This document shows positions 9,140 to 20,270 of a DNA stretch of 64,000 nt, piece after piece. Every line of letters starts with the position of its first letter. Position 1 is the first letter of the stretch. Both the position numbers and the translations under genes were made by a program. The notes beneath the pieces were generated by a model. It did no database searches. It saw only the letters and a list, made by a program, of their open reading frames with translations, and had not been told where the DNA came from. Source of the stretch: Cichorium intybus (Eukaryota; Streptophyta; Magnoliopsida; Asterales; Asteraceae); contig CM042016.1 in assembly GCA_023525715.1 (NCBI GenBank), forward strand, positions 61,975,882-62,039,881. Direction: 5' to 3'.

Positions 9140-10622
9140 TCTCTTACTTTTTGTTTGTACATAAGAGTGTTTACTTTCATTTAAAAAGAAAATCCAAAAA
9201 CATTCAAATAACCAAAATTTACCAAAAACATTCAAATAACCAAATTATTCAAAAAAAAAAAAAAAAAAAATTAGAATAAAGTTTTATCCTTTTAAAGTCT
9301 TTATAAAACCATGTGATTTAACATCTTCTTGACTAAATTTTCAGATACTTATGCTCGATGAATGTTCTCAGTTATATTGATTCTTAATTAAAGAGAAGGT
9401 TCAAATTTCAAACATTTTTGTTATGTACATTCTCCTATTCCCTTTGAATTTATTTCAATTATAACGATTTTATCTGTAAAGGGACATAACATCAGGAGAT
9501 TCAGATGAAAACCAAACCCATGTGAGAAATTGTGCCTCGTCTTTAACTGCTAAGTGGAATTCATTTCTGTGAGCAAAGGTGTTTTCATTATGACTTATAG
9601 GATTTATACTCTTATACCGTGATGCTAGTCTCGTTTTTGCTTAGATATCAAAATGACCAGGGACGATACTTTCATTTTATTATATATTAGACAAACTGTC
9701 TATTATATTACCTATCCCTATCCTAAATCAAACCACTTCAAAGAAAACCTTCATCATCTGGCATAACGAATCTGACAAATGAAGAAACGACAAAGTCATA
9801 TCCAACAAATGCTGTCAACAAATCACAATTGGTAACCACATCAGATATCTTCTACACAAGGTGTATTCGCACAAATCAAGAAAAGATAAAGACAAAGGTG
9901 AACACATCACCAAAGAAAAAGAAGATTTACAACAACAATCCATCAAGACAGACATCTCTCAAACGACGAATTTCTCAAAAGCTTTATCAAATATAGCTGT
10001 CAAAACCAAAGAATGACCGGGATACTGTAGCCTTCATAAATTGAATACTCTTAGTTGCAAACTGCACTATGAAAATTTCAAAACCCCTCTACATGTATTT
10101 ACCGAAGAAGAGAGAATGAACATCAATGGCATGAATGAAGAAACCCTCTGAGTAATGCCGAAACCAGTCTTATGTGATTGATTATCTAATATGAAGACCA
10201 AGTGACTAAAGTATATAGGTATAAATCCACGTTAAGCATAAGTCAACACCTTCAAACTGAGAGATATCACTCATCTTTAGTGAATATACAACCGTTCTGC
10301 ACCCAGAACAAACAAACACCTCAGTCAAGTGTGAGCTATACCTATGAGCGTTCATCTGAATCGACCTATTAAGATCACTTGTCGTCTTTATAAATGCTAT
10401 AAAATCTTAAGGAATATTATGAAAGTACATATACAAAAACCTTTTTGATAATCGAACTCGAGACTTTGATTTAGAAACAAATATTCTTGACTAACATTTT
10501 TCAAAACATAAGTAAAATCTAGTCACACTCTTTCAAAACAAGTGATATGGTTTTATATATGTCTTATCCAAGTTTCAAGAATTTCAATCAAACATTTTTC
10601 TCCTCATTTCATTAATGATCAC
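9140..10622 (+). other. Noncoding region between pol and 3' LTR of element A
   Basis: There are about 1.48 kb with no substantial frame on either strand. Sister element B has a matching region (39080-40544). Unlike D, this family carries no third frame here. Confidence 0.75.
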
Positions 10623-10634
10623 ATAGGGGGAAAT
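10623..10634 (+). other. Polypurine tract of element A
   Basis: ATAGGGGGAAAT abuts the 3' LTR. This purine-rich RNase H-resistant primer starts plus-strand synthesis. In B the equivalent tract (39068-39079, minus strand) has T in place of one central G. Confidence 0.85.
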
Positions 10635-12097
10635 TGTTGAATAATGTTTTTTTTATGTTTTTATGTGACCATCACTGAAATAAGTCGAAATGTTTTTATT
10701 AACAGTTTATTTCAGGTTGCGTAAATTCGAGTTCAACCAAACCGGAGAAAATGACGCTATGTACCAAAGAGCAAAAATGTCACCCAGCGACAGAAATCGC
10801 GACCCAACAGCTCATGTGTCGCGAAATGAAGAAAATCAAAACAAAAGAAGAAAATGGCTGCAACAGCATGGATCGCGACCCGATCTCAAGCTGGATCGCG
10901 ACCCTACCTAGATGACATACACGTGACGCTTTGCTGACCAAGGATCGCGAGCCTATGGCAACCCGACGAGATCGCGACCCGACCGTCCACCCATCGCGAC
11001 CCGACCCGGATCGCGACCCGATCATCTATACATCGCGACCCGATCTCAGCGACCAACTCCACCGAGTCGGGTAGTGGCCAGCACAAAAGCAGGGAACCAC
11101 TCGAGATCGCGACCCGATCATCTATACATCGCGACCCGACCAGGATCACGACCCGATCTTTATCCCATCGCGACCCGATCCCAGCGACCAACTCCACCGA
11201 GTCGGGTAGTGGCCAGCACAAAAGCGGGAACCACTCGAGATCGCGACCCGATCCCATAAAGATCGCGACCCGATCTTCGCTGGAACAGACTATAAATAGA
11301 TGCTTCATCTTGCTGATTTCTACACACAACACTACATACTCTTATTATCCTCAAAGCATATCCACGACCAAACAGCTCTAAATTCTGATATTTCTGCATT
11401 TGGCAACGAGGATCAAACCGCAAAACCGCAAGAAACAAAACCTCCACCCGACACCAAACCTCAAACCTCCAAACAACCCTTACCCGACACCAAACTCCAA
11501 ACCTCTAAACAACCTCTACCCGACACCAAAAATCACCAAAACCTCATCTTACCGTGAAGAACAAGAAATCGACATATCAAGAAAAACGCTATCTTCCGCA
11601 ACTATCGATAAGTTCTTTTAAAATTATATGTGTCGTTATTGATTTATTTAAACTGTAATAAATCAACTGTACCAAACTTCCAATACACCCGAATTGAACC
11701 GTGACAACCAAAACATATGTGGACTGTATTTAACCGAGACATTTAACTTCTAACTTCTAACTTTTTATTTATTTATTGTAAAAACACGTTATCGTTGATA
11801 ATGGCGTTTATTACATTTAACATCTAACTTCTAACTTCTAACTTCTAACCTTTTTATTTATTGTAAAAACACGTTATCGTTGATAATGGCGTTTATTACA
11901 TCTAACCTTTAACTTCTAACTTTTACTTTATTTACCGCTTTCTGTCTATTTAAATACTGTCTAGTTTAGATTTACCGTTTTATTTTATTCCGCAACTCTT
12001 ATTTATTCCGCATAGTATAGATAAAATACATATCTGTCACACGGTAATAGGCTTAAAAAACCTTGTTCGTGGAGATCAGCTATCGTGTTTTTCAACA
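10635..12097 (+). repeat. 3' LTR of element A
   Basis: At 1463 bp it is a near-perfect copy of 1154-2615 with the same TATA box (11291-11298) and ATCGCGACCC array. It differs by one extra T in the early T run and G instead of C at 11074. It is followed by the second copy of the target CGTTC. Confidence 0.96.
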
Positions 12098-12102
12098 CGT
12101 TC

Positions 12103-12439
12103 CTTTTGCCTTAACGGGAAAAGTGATATATGTGGGCCCCTCAGTGATTTGGTGATGACTTATAGTGGTGGGCCCAGCCCGGACTTAATTGATGTGTTCC
12201 ATTAGAAGTCGAATATCATCACAAATCGGGAATCGGGAAACAGAGTATCAGACTGAGATCCATACCTCAAGTTCGAGTGATATCTTGTAGAACGAAGGAT
12301 CATATGATCACTTATCTTAGGACATGCAACTGACTACTGACTGGGTCAGAGTTCGGCAGCAGCTTTCGAAGCTTCAATTTGCTGGTCAAATTTGGAAGCT
12401 ATATGGAATTATAGTTATAAACTTCTGCAAGTGGGAAAC
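12103..12439 (+). other. Noncoding 3' region of element G, right of insertion A
   Basis: There is no reading frame. It continues 662-1148 across the insertion site of A. It ends in GCAAGTGGGAAAC, a purine-rich tract just before the TGTTGG start of the putative LTR. Confidence 0.45.
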
Positions 12440-13177
12440 TGTTGGATTAAGGTGTCTAAGCAATAACTATAATTTAGAAATATACTTAAAGTGACAGCAG
12501 CAAAGTCCTTTTGGGTTGCCCTCATAACTAGCAGCGGAATAGATGACTAATAAAGAGAGAGAGAGACAATGATTTATTAATATATTATGAGAATAATATA
12601 TTAATTAGAAATCATAATATTTAATTAATCAGAAATTAGAAATTAATTGGAATTAATTGGATTAAATAAAAGTGCAGGGGCTGAATTGTAGTTGTTTAAT
12701 AGTTGGGCAATAGACAGTCTGGATGACCTAATGGGTTGGAAGAAATCACATGCTTGGAGCCTTGTGGATTTCGAAACCCATATAAGGGTTGTAGCATTAT
12801 TTATGACAGTTATAAGTGGATCCAATTATCTAATAAAAGCCTTATTATATCAAGATCTTAAATAAGGCAGTTATACTCCTTATTGCTTATCACTTGGAGA
12901 CTACAAATAGAGGCCCCTGGCACCCTCATATTCACGCCTCCTTCTAAGGATCCTCCTTCCTCTCTCTTGCTCATCTAGCTTGCTAAGTTTTGGGTGTGAG
13001 CCACTAGAGGCACGACAATTGTGGTGCTAGCTTCCAAAGGTCAAAAGGTATTAAAATTATTCTTTTGTAATATTAATTTGGCCTAAGCTATATGTTCAAT
13101 TGAGAAAAACATAGACCCGTATTAAGGTGCATGTGAACTTAAGAATTTAAGCTCAGTGTTTGCATATAAACCCATCA
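12440..13177 (+). repeat. Putative 3' LTR of element G
   Basis: It begins TGTTGGATTAAGG directly after a purine tract. It contains a TACAAATAG box near 12904 preceded by an AT-rich stretch, as in an LTR promoter, and a CT-rich stretch after it. The right boundary (about 13177, ending ATCA) is a guess because the partner LTR is not in the window. 12506-12548 reappears inverted at 1-41. Confidence 0.45.
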
Positions 13178-13482
13178 ACTTATCCATTTGAATTTTAATA
13201 AAACAATTAATAAAAAAATGTTAAAATGAGTATTAAAAAATGGAAAAACAAAATTAAAATGCTAATTTAGTTTTTTCAACTTTGTCAGGGATCAAATCCA
13301 CAGAAATTGTTGATTTTGGACCTCTCATGCAACTTGAAAAATTTTTGGACCTTATCCACAGTTTTTTGCAAACCACAGGGACCATATTTGCAGTTTCCTT
13401 AATTATAATTTTAGTATGAAAACATAAAGTGTGTTTTACAATACAATGATGATAAACATTTTTGTTTACTAAGAAAGGGTAG
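13178..13482. other. AT-rich spacer, nothing recognised
   Basis: This lies between the LTR of G and the putative solo LTR. It includes low-complexity A/T and GGACC...TTTTTGGACC-like segments. I see no gene, RNA or clear element end. Confidence 0.5.
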
Positions 13483-16400
13483 TGTAACGACCCATAAATT
13501 TCTGACTTTTCAAAAAGAAAAGTTATTTTCATAATTCTTTCCTTTCTCAAAAAATGCTCCGCCTTTTTAAAACATTAATACATGTACAAAAATTCGGGTA
13601 ATTACAAATCGCATATCATTACAACCATAGAAGTAAATAGAATATATACAAATCATAATGAATTACTTGTAAATAAAATTACATTATTTAAAGACTTCAC
13701 TTTACTTTATTCTTCTTTTAATCACTGTATAACCTCAAATACCAGGCATAAACACATACATACGTACGACTATAAAGTCTTGTGAGATACATGAGTAGGA
13801 ACCCATAAAAGCTTTACCTTTATTTTATAAACATACACTTCTTATGTAAAAAAATTATAATAATAGTTCACATATTCTTTAGTTATCATTCAATCTTTTC
13901 CTTATCATTTTTTGAAATTAACACTTTATACATTAAGTCATAAGATGACTCATTCATATTAATCATCCCTTTTTACATATTTGTCATAAAAACGGCCGTT
14001 AACTTATTAGTCATGTAATGAATCTTAATATATTAAGTCCACACAAGTAACTCGTACTTATTGATCATATTGATGATTCTTTATTCTTATTTATTAATTG
14101 TATAGATTACTTTTATTTATTCTCAATAATCACCTAGATTATTCTTAATTCATACGTAATAATCATTTAGATTATTCTTTATCCTTTCACATTAGTTACA
14201 CCAATAAGCATTCTATGAATCATATAGATGATTCCTTATACTTAACCATAAAGATGGTTCTTATTGCACTAAGTCATATACTGACTCATTTACACTTTAG
14301 TTATAAAAATAACTATTTTCTTTCTTTACTTGACTTTAGTCATAGAAATGACCCTTACTATGCCTTGGTTATAAAAAAACAACCCTTACTGTACTTACTA
14401 TGCTTTGGTTATAAAATAACCCTTACTGGACTTTGGTTATAAAAATAACCCTTCACTTTACTTTTTTATAAAATGACTCTTTACTTTACTTTATGATGAT
14501 TGGATGTTTCATGATATTTTATTTTTATACTTTGGGCCTTAACCACATAAAGTGATACCCCAAGTGGCTATTGGGACATATAGAACGTAATCAGTCTGTC
14601 CTGATCCACCTCGCGATGGAGAGTTACGTCCCTGATAGACCCTGCTGATCTCATATAGAGACTAAATGGCCCCTCGTGAGCTCCTTCCTTAATAACTTTG
14701 GCAATGTACCTTGCGACGGAGAGTTACATCCCCTATAGATTCCACTAATCCAATATAGACACTGAATATCCCCTCGCAATTTTGGCAATCTACCTTGCGA
14801 TGGAGAGTTACGTCCTCGATAGATTCCAATAATCTCATATAAAGACTGAATGGCCCCTCACGAGCTCATTCTTTGCTTTTCTTATCAGCTTGCATCACAA
14901 TCATCACATTCATAAGAATACATTCTTTACTCTTTACTTGTTATGGCTAATGCCAAAAACCTTTACCTTTCTTATTACAAAAATACATCATAGTCCCACC
15001 ATAGTAAAAACTCGTATTTTTGACTTCAGGTGATTGCTTGCTTATCTATTCATACTTATAAAACATATACTGCTTTCATAATCTTGTAGATTATTATCTT
15101 ACTTTTCTTAGGCATTAAGCCTTTACATCTCATATTATTTACTTTATTTACTTTCTAGGCTTTAAGCCTAATTCATTTATCATGTCATATACTAATTCAT
15201 TTTATGTATTTTAAGGCTCTTAGCCAAATACATCAAAATATTCTTTCTTCTACTTTTCGTGTCTTGTATTCCTTAATCCTATGTATTTTAAGTCTATAAG
15301 CCAAATACATATACTTTACTTAATTACATGATTCTGATTCCATGTAATACTTATCTGTTACATATTCTAGGGCTATAAGTCGGATACATTATCTTGTTCA
15401 TTCTTTTATATTCTTAGGCATTAAGGTTGTAAGCCTAATACCTTACTTATTTCATTACTTTCTACTTTAAAGTATTCTAATTAAAATATATACTACTTAA
15501 CCACATATATACTTCTATACATAATATATGTACTAGAACTTATTCATTCTTTCGCATTTGTATGCATACACAAACATATATACCTGCATTTCATCAATTT
15601 TTGTCATGTATTCCGGAAGTTGGTAAAAGCTACATGTACTCGTCTTGGCTAGTTAGAGAAGTCTAACTAGGATTAATTCTTCCCGTTGTCTTTTCCTCTC
15701 CTTCAACTTTACTCCTTAATAGCTGAGGAATTCATTTAACATTCTAGTTAATACAAGCTAGGCCTTAATAGCAACTAAATACCACTTAATCTACATCTTA
15801 ATAGATTTGTATCACTATATGTTTGTGATATTCATAAACTCTTTTAAATACTCTTAATTCCCATAAAGTTTAGTTTCTTTTATAAATTACATAACCATAA
15901 CCTTTTATACTCAATGTATAATCATATAACCAATAAGAGTTTTCATGTGTATTATAACATTTCTAAACTACTTTCATTAGTTCATTCAGAGTTCCATACT
16001 GTTCTTTAAAACATCTAATTACTCATAATACATCCCTATAGGCTAGGAATGGTTTTCTTTCAATTCTTTGAAAATTATATTAACATGCACATTCATATTT
16101 CCAAGTGGGACAGAATAAGCCGAAACATGATACCCTATACGAAAAACGGCATAACTCACTCTAGGAGAATCAAAATGACTCACCGCTTTTTGATTTAGAA
16201 ATTTGACATATGTAGATTTCTTTTCATGTATGACACACAATTTTTGGCATCTTAGATTTGTACAATTTTACAGTTTAAGTTGACGTAAAAATTTTATTAG
16301 AATACTTTATTATTTTCATTCTTATGAAATTACGATTTCATATACTACTTATTCTTTTTCATGCATATACTTAAGATCATTCTTTAACCAATTCAACACT

Positions 16401-17377
16401 TAATTCATTGGTCATCCTCAAGAGAATCATTCCAAAACCATATCTAACCATTCTTATGGGGTTTCGTCTATGGAATTACCAATTCCACTCCACCCTTCTA
16501 ATTCCAATTTCATGCATAAACTCATTTAATTAGACGGTGTTACTGAAAAACTTCTACTAACCGTTTATTCATTAATTGAACTCATTCTAACTAGTTAATT
16601 ACATGCAATTAACACTTTGATCTTTAACCCTAATTTCTAGGGTTCATAAGAATTAAACTCACCAATTTATGATTTCAGGCTATCCATATGTTAGAGACTG
16701 ATCATGAGGTGACTAGAAACACTTACTAACTACTTGGAATCATAGGAATCATTCCTCCTCCTATTCATAAAAATCAGCCAAGAGCCCTAACCGGTAAAGC
16801 TAAAAGAATGGATTCTTAGCTTGATTGTGCTAGGAATTCATCAACCTAAGCTTTAATCATCAAAACAATTCTCAATTTCTTCATTCAAGCCATACAAACT
16901 TTCCTCTCCCTTTCTCTTCTCTGTGGTTTACACAAACTATGGCAGGAAAGGCGATAGCTCTCCTATTTATTCCTCCGTACTTTGACGAAATGATAATTTG
17001 GTCCTTAGACTTTCATACTTCTCATTTTAGGCACAAAACTAACTTTAATTCTTGAGACTCTTAATTTTTTCCTCATTTATAAACTTAATATATATATTAA
17101 GGATATACCAACACATAAAAATCTCATTATGAGATTAAATACTTCAAAATGACGAAAATACCCTTTTCGATCATTTATACTTTTTATTCGTCATACTTCG
17201 TACTTGTAACTATAATATACTTCATATACTTCACCCTTAATGAAAATATAAATCTTTTCCTTTATATTATAAATTGGAAAATTACCAAAATACCCTTTTC
17301 TTAAAATATGAATAATTAGTTAATAATTATTCCTTTACTTCTTATTTTCCAAATTTACATATTTTGGGGTTCTTACA
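13483..17377 (-). mobile_element. Putative 3.9 kb solo LTR of a Ty3/gypsy element
   Basis: On the minus strand it starts TGTAAGAACCCCAAAATATG and ends TATGGGTCGTTACA, the TGTAA...TTACA ends common in large plant gypsy (chromovirus) LTRs. There are 3895 bp with no gag or pol sequence, no long frame and only short repeats. The flanking pentamers are GGTAG (13478-13482) and AGCAG (17378-17382), differing by two transitions, which would fit an old, decayed target duplication. It is not related to the LTR of E. It would be the product of LTR-LTR recombination, or alternatively a large non-autonomous element. Confidence 0.5.
14605..14871. repeat. Three degenerate tandem repeats inside the putative solo LTR
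   Basis: Three copies of a unit of roughly 80-100 bp each contain a form of GCGATGGAGAGTTACGTCC (near 14612, 14712, 14795). GATAGATTCC and ATATAGAGACTGAATGGCCC follow. The middle copy is shortened. A little upstream (14200-14480) a second short unit, TTATAAAAATAACCCTTACT, recurs several times. Confidence 0.75.
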
Positions 17378-17589
17378 AGCAGGACCATAGTAGTATTTGT
17401 AATATTGTATGAATAAGACATACTTAATCACAAGAAATTACATCCCGACTATGCAAGGATGTTTCGCCTTGACTCGGAAAGTATTTCTAAAATGAAGGAC
17501 TCAGGAATGACAAAAATACATTATTGGAATGTAAAATCTATTGAGATAGATTAAGATGAATGTTAAAGTTTTAAATATTTGTACATATA
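17378..17589. other. Spacer, nothing recognised
   Basis: This is AT-rich sequence between the putative solo LTR and the MITE. I see no reading frame and no repeat with another part of the window. Confidence 0.5.
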
Positions 17590-17598
17590 TTTACAATA

Positions 17599-18039
17599 GG
17601 GTTAATGACTTGAGAGGGTAATATACTTTTGAAAATGTTCACATTTAGGTAACATTGTTTTTTTTGTGCATATTTAGGTAACATACTTGTTATACTTGTT
17701 CATATTTAGGTAACAATGTTTTTTTTGTACACCTTTAGGTAACATAGTCGTTATACTTGTTCAAAAACGGGTAACAATGTTTTTTTTGTTCACATTTAGG
17801 TAAGAATATTGTTACCTAAATGTGAACAATATTGTTACCTAAATGTGAACAAAAAAAACATTGTTACCTATTTTTGAACAATTATAACAAGTATGTTACC
17901 TAAATGTGCACAAAAAAAACATTGTTACCTGTTTCTGAACAAGTATAACAAGCATGTTACCTAAATGTGTACACAAAAAACAATGTTACCTAAATGTGAA
18001 CATTTGCAAAAGTATATTACCCTCTCAAGTCATTAACCC
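17599..18039. mobile_element. Foldback MITE, probably Mutator-like
   Basis: This 441-bp element is almost one long inverted repeat. The left arm starts GGGTTAATGACTTGAGAGGG and the right arm is its reverse complement, ending at 18039. The arms meet near 17815-17830. Each arm (about 215 bp) has shorter units such as TTCACATTTAGGTAACA followed by T-rich runs. A perfect 9-bp duplication, TTTACAATA, flanks it (17590-17598 and 18040-18048). Nine-base duplications with long terminal inverted repeats are typical of Mutator-like transposons. There is no coding capacity. A transcript would fold into a very long hairpin. Confidence 0.88.
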
Positions 18040-18048
18040 TTTACAATA

Positions 18049-18402
18049 TCTTGAAAGAGATCAAGATGCAAGGTTTCCATGGAGGATCCTTGTCAATGCC
18101 ACACGCCGCTATTTTGAGCTTGCCTTAAAATGACATAGCGCAAAAGTTTGAACTAGATAAAATGATTAATATTCCATTTGCTTTGACAATTGAATTCATC
18201 ATTATGCCATATGATACGCAAGACTGGGTATATGATTATTCTATGAACATTTGATAATATACCATAAGATACATGGGAAGGTTATTGGATTACCATAAAG
18301 GACATTATATGAGTACTTAAGAAGTAGTATGAGAATGTATATTAGTTAATCAGTTTTGAAGAAGATCTTTATGCCACGAGCTCTATAAGATGATAAACTC
18401 AA
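18049..18402. other. Spacer, nothing recognised
   Basis: There is no open frame longer than a few dozen codons and no similarity to other parts of the window that I can see. It may be old transposon debris. Confidence 0.4.
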
Positions 18403-18524
<122 letters not shown>

Positions 18525-18540
18525 TTTTCAGGCTCATTTT

Positions 18541-18857
18541 TAAAACGTGCTAGATCTCGAGGTTCACTATCGAGCATGATTTAGGCTCGCGAACCTAAAC
18601 AAGCATGTATTTTTTTATATAATAAATATCTTATTTTTATTTTTTAAATTAATTTATTAATAAAAATTAATTTATTTATTTATAAATATTAAACGAGTCG
18701 AGCTCTAATCTTGTAAATTTAAAACAAGCCAAGTATAAGCACGAGCTCAAGCTCGAGCTCTATAAATTTAAACAATCCAAGCTCGGGCTCGAGCCCTATC
18801 GATTTAAACAAGCCAAGCCCGAGCTTAACCGAGCTTGAGCTTGGCTCAGCTCATTTA
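18541..18857. repeat. Degenerate GAGCTCGAGC-rich repeat region
   Basis: The sequence repeats units such as CGAGCTCAAGCTCGAGCTC, AAATTTAAACAAGCCAAG and CGAGCTTGAGCTTGGCTC, mixed with AT-rich stretches. Such units are common in small plant DNA transposons. I could not find clear terminal repeats or a target duplication, so class and borders are open. Confidence 0.4.
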
Positions 18858-18860
18858 CAG

Positions 18861-19555
18861 CCCACTTAAAAGGGATACAACTCTCTATATTATGGTTTAG
18901 GACTGATTGAAAACTCAAAGTCCTCGTTCCAGTAAGGTTTTGGATAAGATGAGTCGAGTTCCATATGCACTTGTATAAGGATTGATCATACAATGTACAA
19001 GACGTGATGTATCATATGCCTTGAGAATGATGAGTTGACATTAGGGTAGTCTTGGCAAAGTCATTAAATGGAAGTCAATAACAATCTTTAATGTTTAAAA
19101 AAAGGTAAGTGATGTTACTGATCCATTATAGTATGGAAGAATAAGTGTAAAGGTTTACACTTATACTAGTTTCCAAATTAACAAAGACAGTTTCTTTACA
19201 CCCCACATAAAAGGGATACAACTCTCTATATTATGGTTTAGGACTTATTGAAAACTCAAAGTCCTCGTTCCAGTAAGGTTTTGGAGAAGATGAGTCGAGT
19301 TCCATATGCACTTGCATAGGGATTGATCGTACAATATACAAGACGTGATGTATCATATGCCTTTAGAATGATGAGTTGAAATTAGGGTAGTCTTGGCAAA
19401 GTCATTAAATGGAAGTCAATAACAATCTTTAATGTTTAAAAAAAATGTAAGTAATGTTATTGATCCAAAAGGTAAGTAATGTTATTGATCCATTATAGTA
19501 TGGAAGAATAAGTGTAAAGGATTACACTTATACTAGTTTCCAAATTAACAAAGAC
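18861..19555. repeat. Tandem duplication, period about 341 bp
   Basis: Two direct copies (about 18861-19192 and 19202-19555) share long blocks such as AAGGGATACAACTCTC, GTCCTCGTTCCAGTAAGG and GGAAGTCAATAACAATC, with scattered substitutions. The second copy has a further small internal duplication around AGGTAAGTAATGTTATTGAT. I see no coding frame running through it. Confidence 0.85.
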
Positions 19556-19835
19556 GGTTCCAGTATGCAGTCAGGATACGGGCTCTTACTAAAAGAGATA
19601 CGGGATCTTACCAAAAGAGACACCTCAGTTAATAGAGTTATATCAAATGAAGCAAGATAGCTGATCTGAATAATAAGTCAATGTCTTAGACCAAGCAAGA
19701 TCTTCATTCTTAGTCAATGTGCATTAGATTTGCTAATGTTTTGGATTGAGTATGGTTAGTTTAGTTTAATTTGTGTTGGGGTCTTATGCAGTGTAAATCT
19801 TTATATGATTTGACGATTATTCTATTTAGAACTTC
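19556..19835. other. Spacer left of element C
   Basis: There is no reading frame. ACGGG(A/C)TCTTAC and AAAAGAGA units recur near 19575-19625. The last five bases, ACTTC (19831-19835), would be the left target duplication of element C, but the partner lies outside the window. Confidence 0.4.
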
Positions 19836-20257
19836 TGTAGGTCCCAAAAAATATTAAAACAGATCTAAATGGTATCAATCACACAATATAAAAACGGAAT
19901 ACCACAATCTTCAATGCACTCTATTAAACTTCAATAGACGGGTACATAAGATTGCCAAGGTTGCTTGAACTTACAAGGATTCGTTATATAAGCCTAGAGC
20001 TCCAAAACAACCAACTAATCTAATAAAGACTAACAAAGACTATTTATAGTCTACGCCTGCCAGACCGAAAACCAAAGCCCATCGGCCGAAAACCTCTATC
20101 AAACCAGACCGAGATCCTAGGGATTTCGGTCATCATGACCAAAATCAAAGGGGATTTCGGTCCCAAACCGAAATCCTCAGGCAGGCCCCTAAAATTTGAT
20201 ATATTACATTTTAAACCCTATAAATACAAAGATTAAACCACAAAATAAGTCCTAACA
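19836..20257 (-). repeat. Putative 3' LTR of element C
   Basis: On the minus strand this 422-bp segment begins TGTTAGGACTTATTTTG and ends TTTTGGGACCTACA, and it is preceded directly by a polypurine tract (20258-20270). A TATAAATA box on the minus strand lies at 20048-20041. The borders are inferred from these signals because the partner LTR is outside the window. Confidence 0.7.
20041..20048 (-). promoter_or_regulatory. TATA box in LTR of element C
   Basis: TATAAATA on the minus strand lies about 210 bp into the LTR, the position expected for the U3/R core promoter in a short copia LTR. Confidence 0.55.
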
Positions 20258-20270
20258 ACCTCCCCCTTGG
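20258..20270 (-). other. Polypurine tract of element C
   Basis: CCAAGGGGGAGGT on the minus strand abuts the LTR. Related GGGGGAGAT tracts also occur nearby (20343 and 20366) and may be duplicates. Confidence 0.7.

Larger units (their letters stand above)
1154..12097 (+). mobile_element. Element A: intact Ty1/copia (Sirevirus-type) retrotransposon
   Basis: This is a full-length LTR retrotransposon: LTR (1154-2615), tRNA primer site, gag, pol, polypurine tract, LTR (10635-12097). The LTRs start TGTTGAATAATG and end TTTTTCAACA. I saw only one substitution (C at 1592, G at 11074) and one T-run length change (7 versus 8) between them. A perfect 5-bp target duplication, CGTTC, lies at 1149-1153 and 12098-12102. 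Gag (937 aa) and pol (1136 codons) are both uninterrupted. The domain order is copia (integrase before RT). Gag is long, and gag and pol share a frame separated by one stop, which fits the Sirevirus group. Near-identical LTRs and intact frames imply a very recent insertion that may still be competent. B (37618-48489) is a mutated sister copy. Confidence 0.96.

Noticed and set aside
19774..19835. TGTTGGGGTCTTATGC as start of the LTR of C
   Set aside because: TGTAGGTCCC at 19836 pairs better with the opposite end CCTAACA, and the TATA box and polypurine tract fit. The choice is still not proven.
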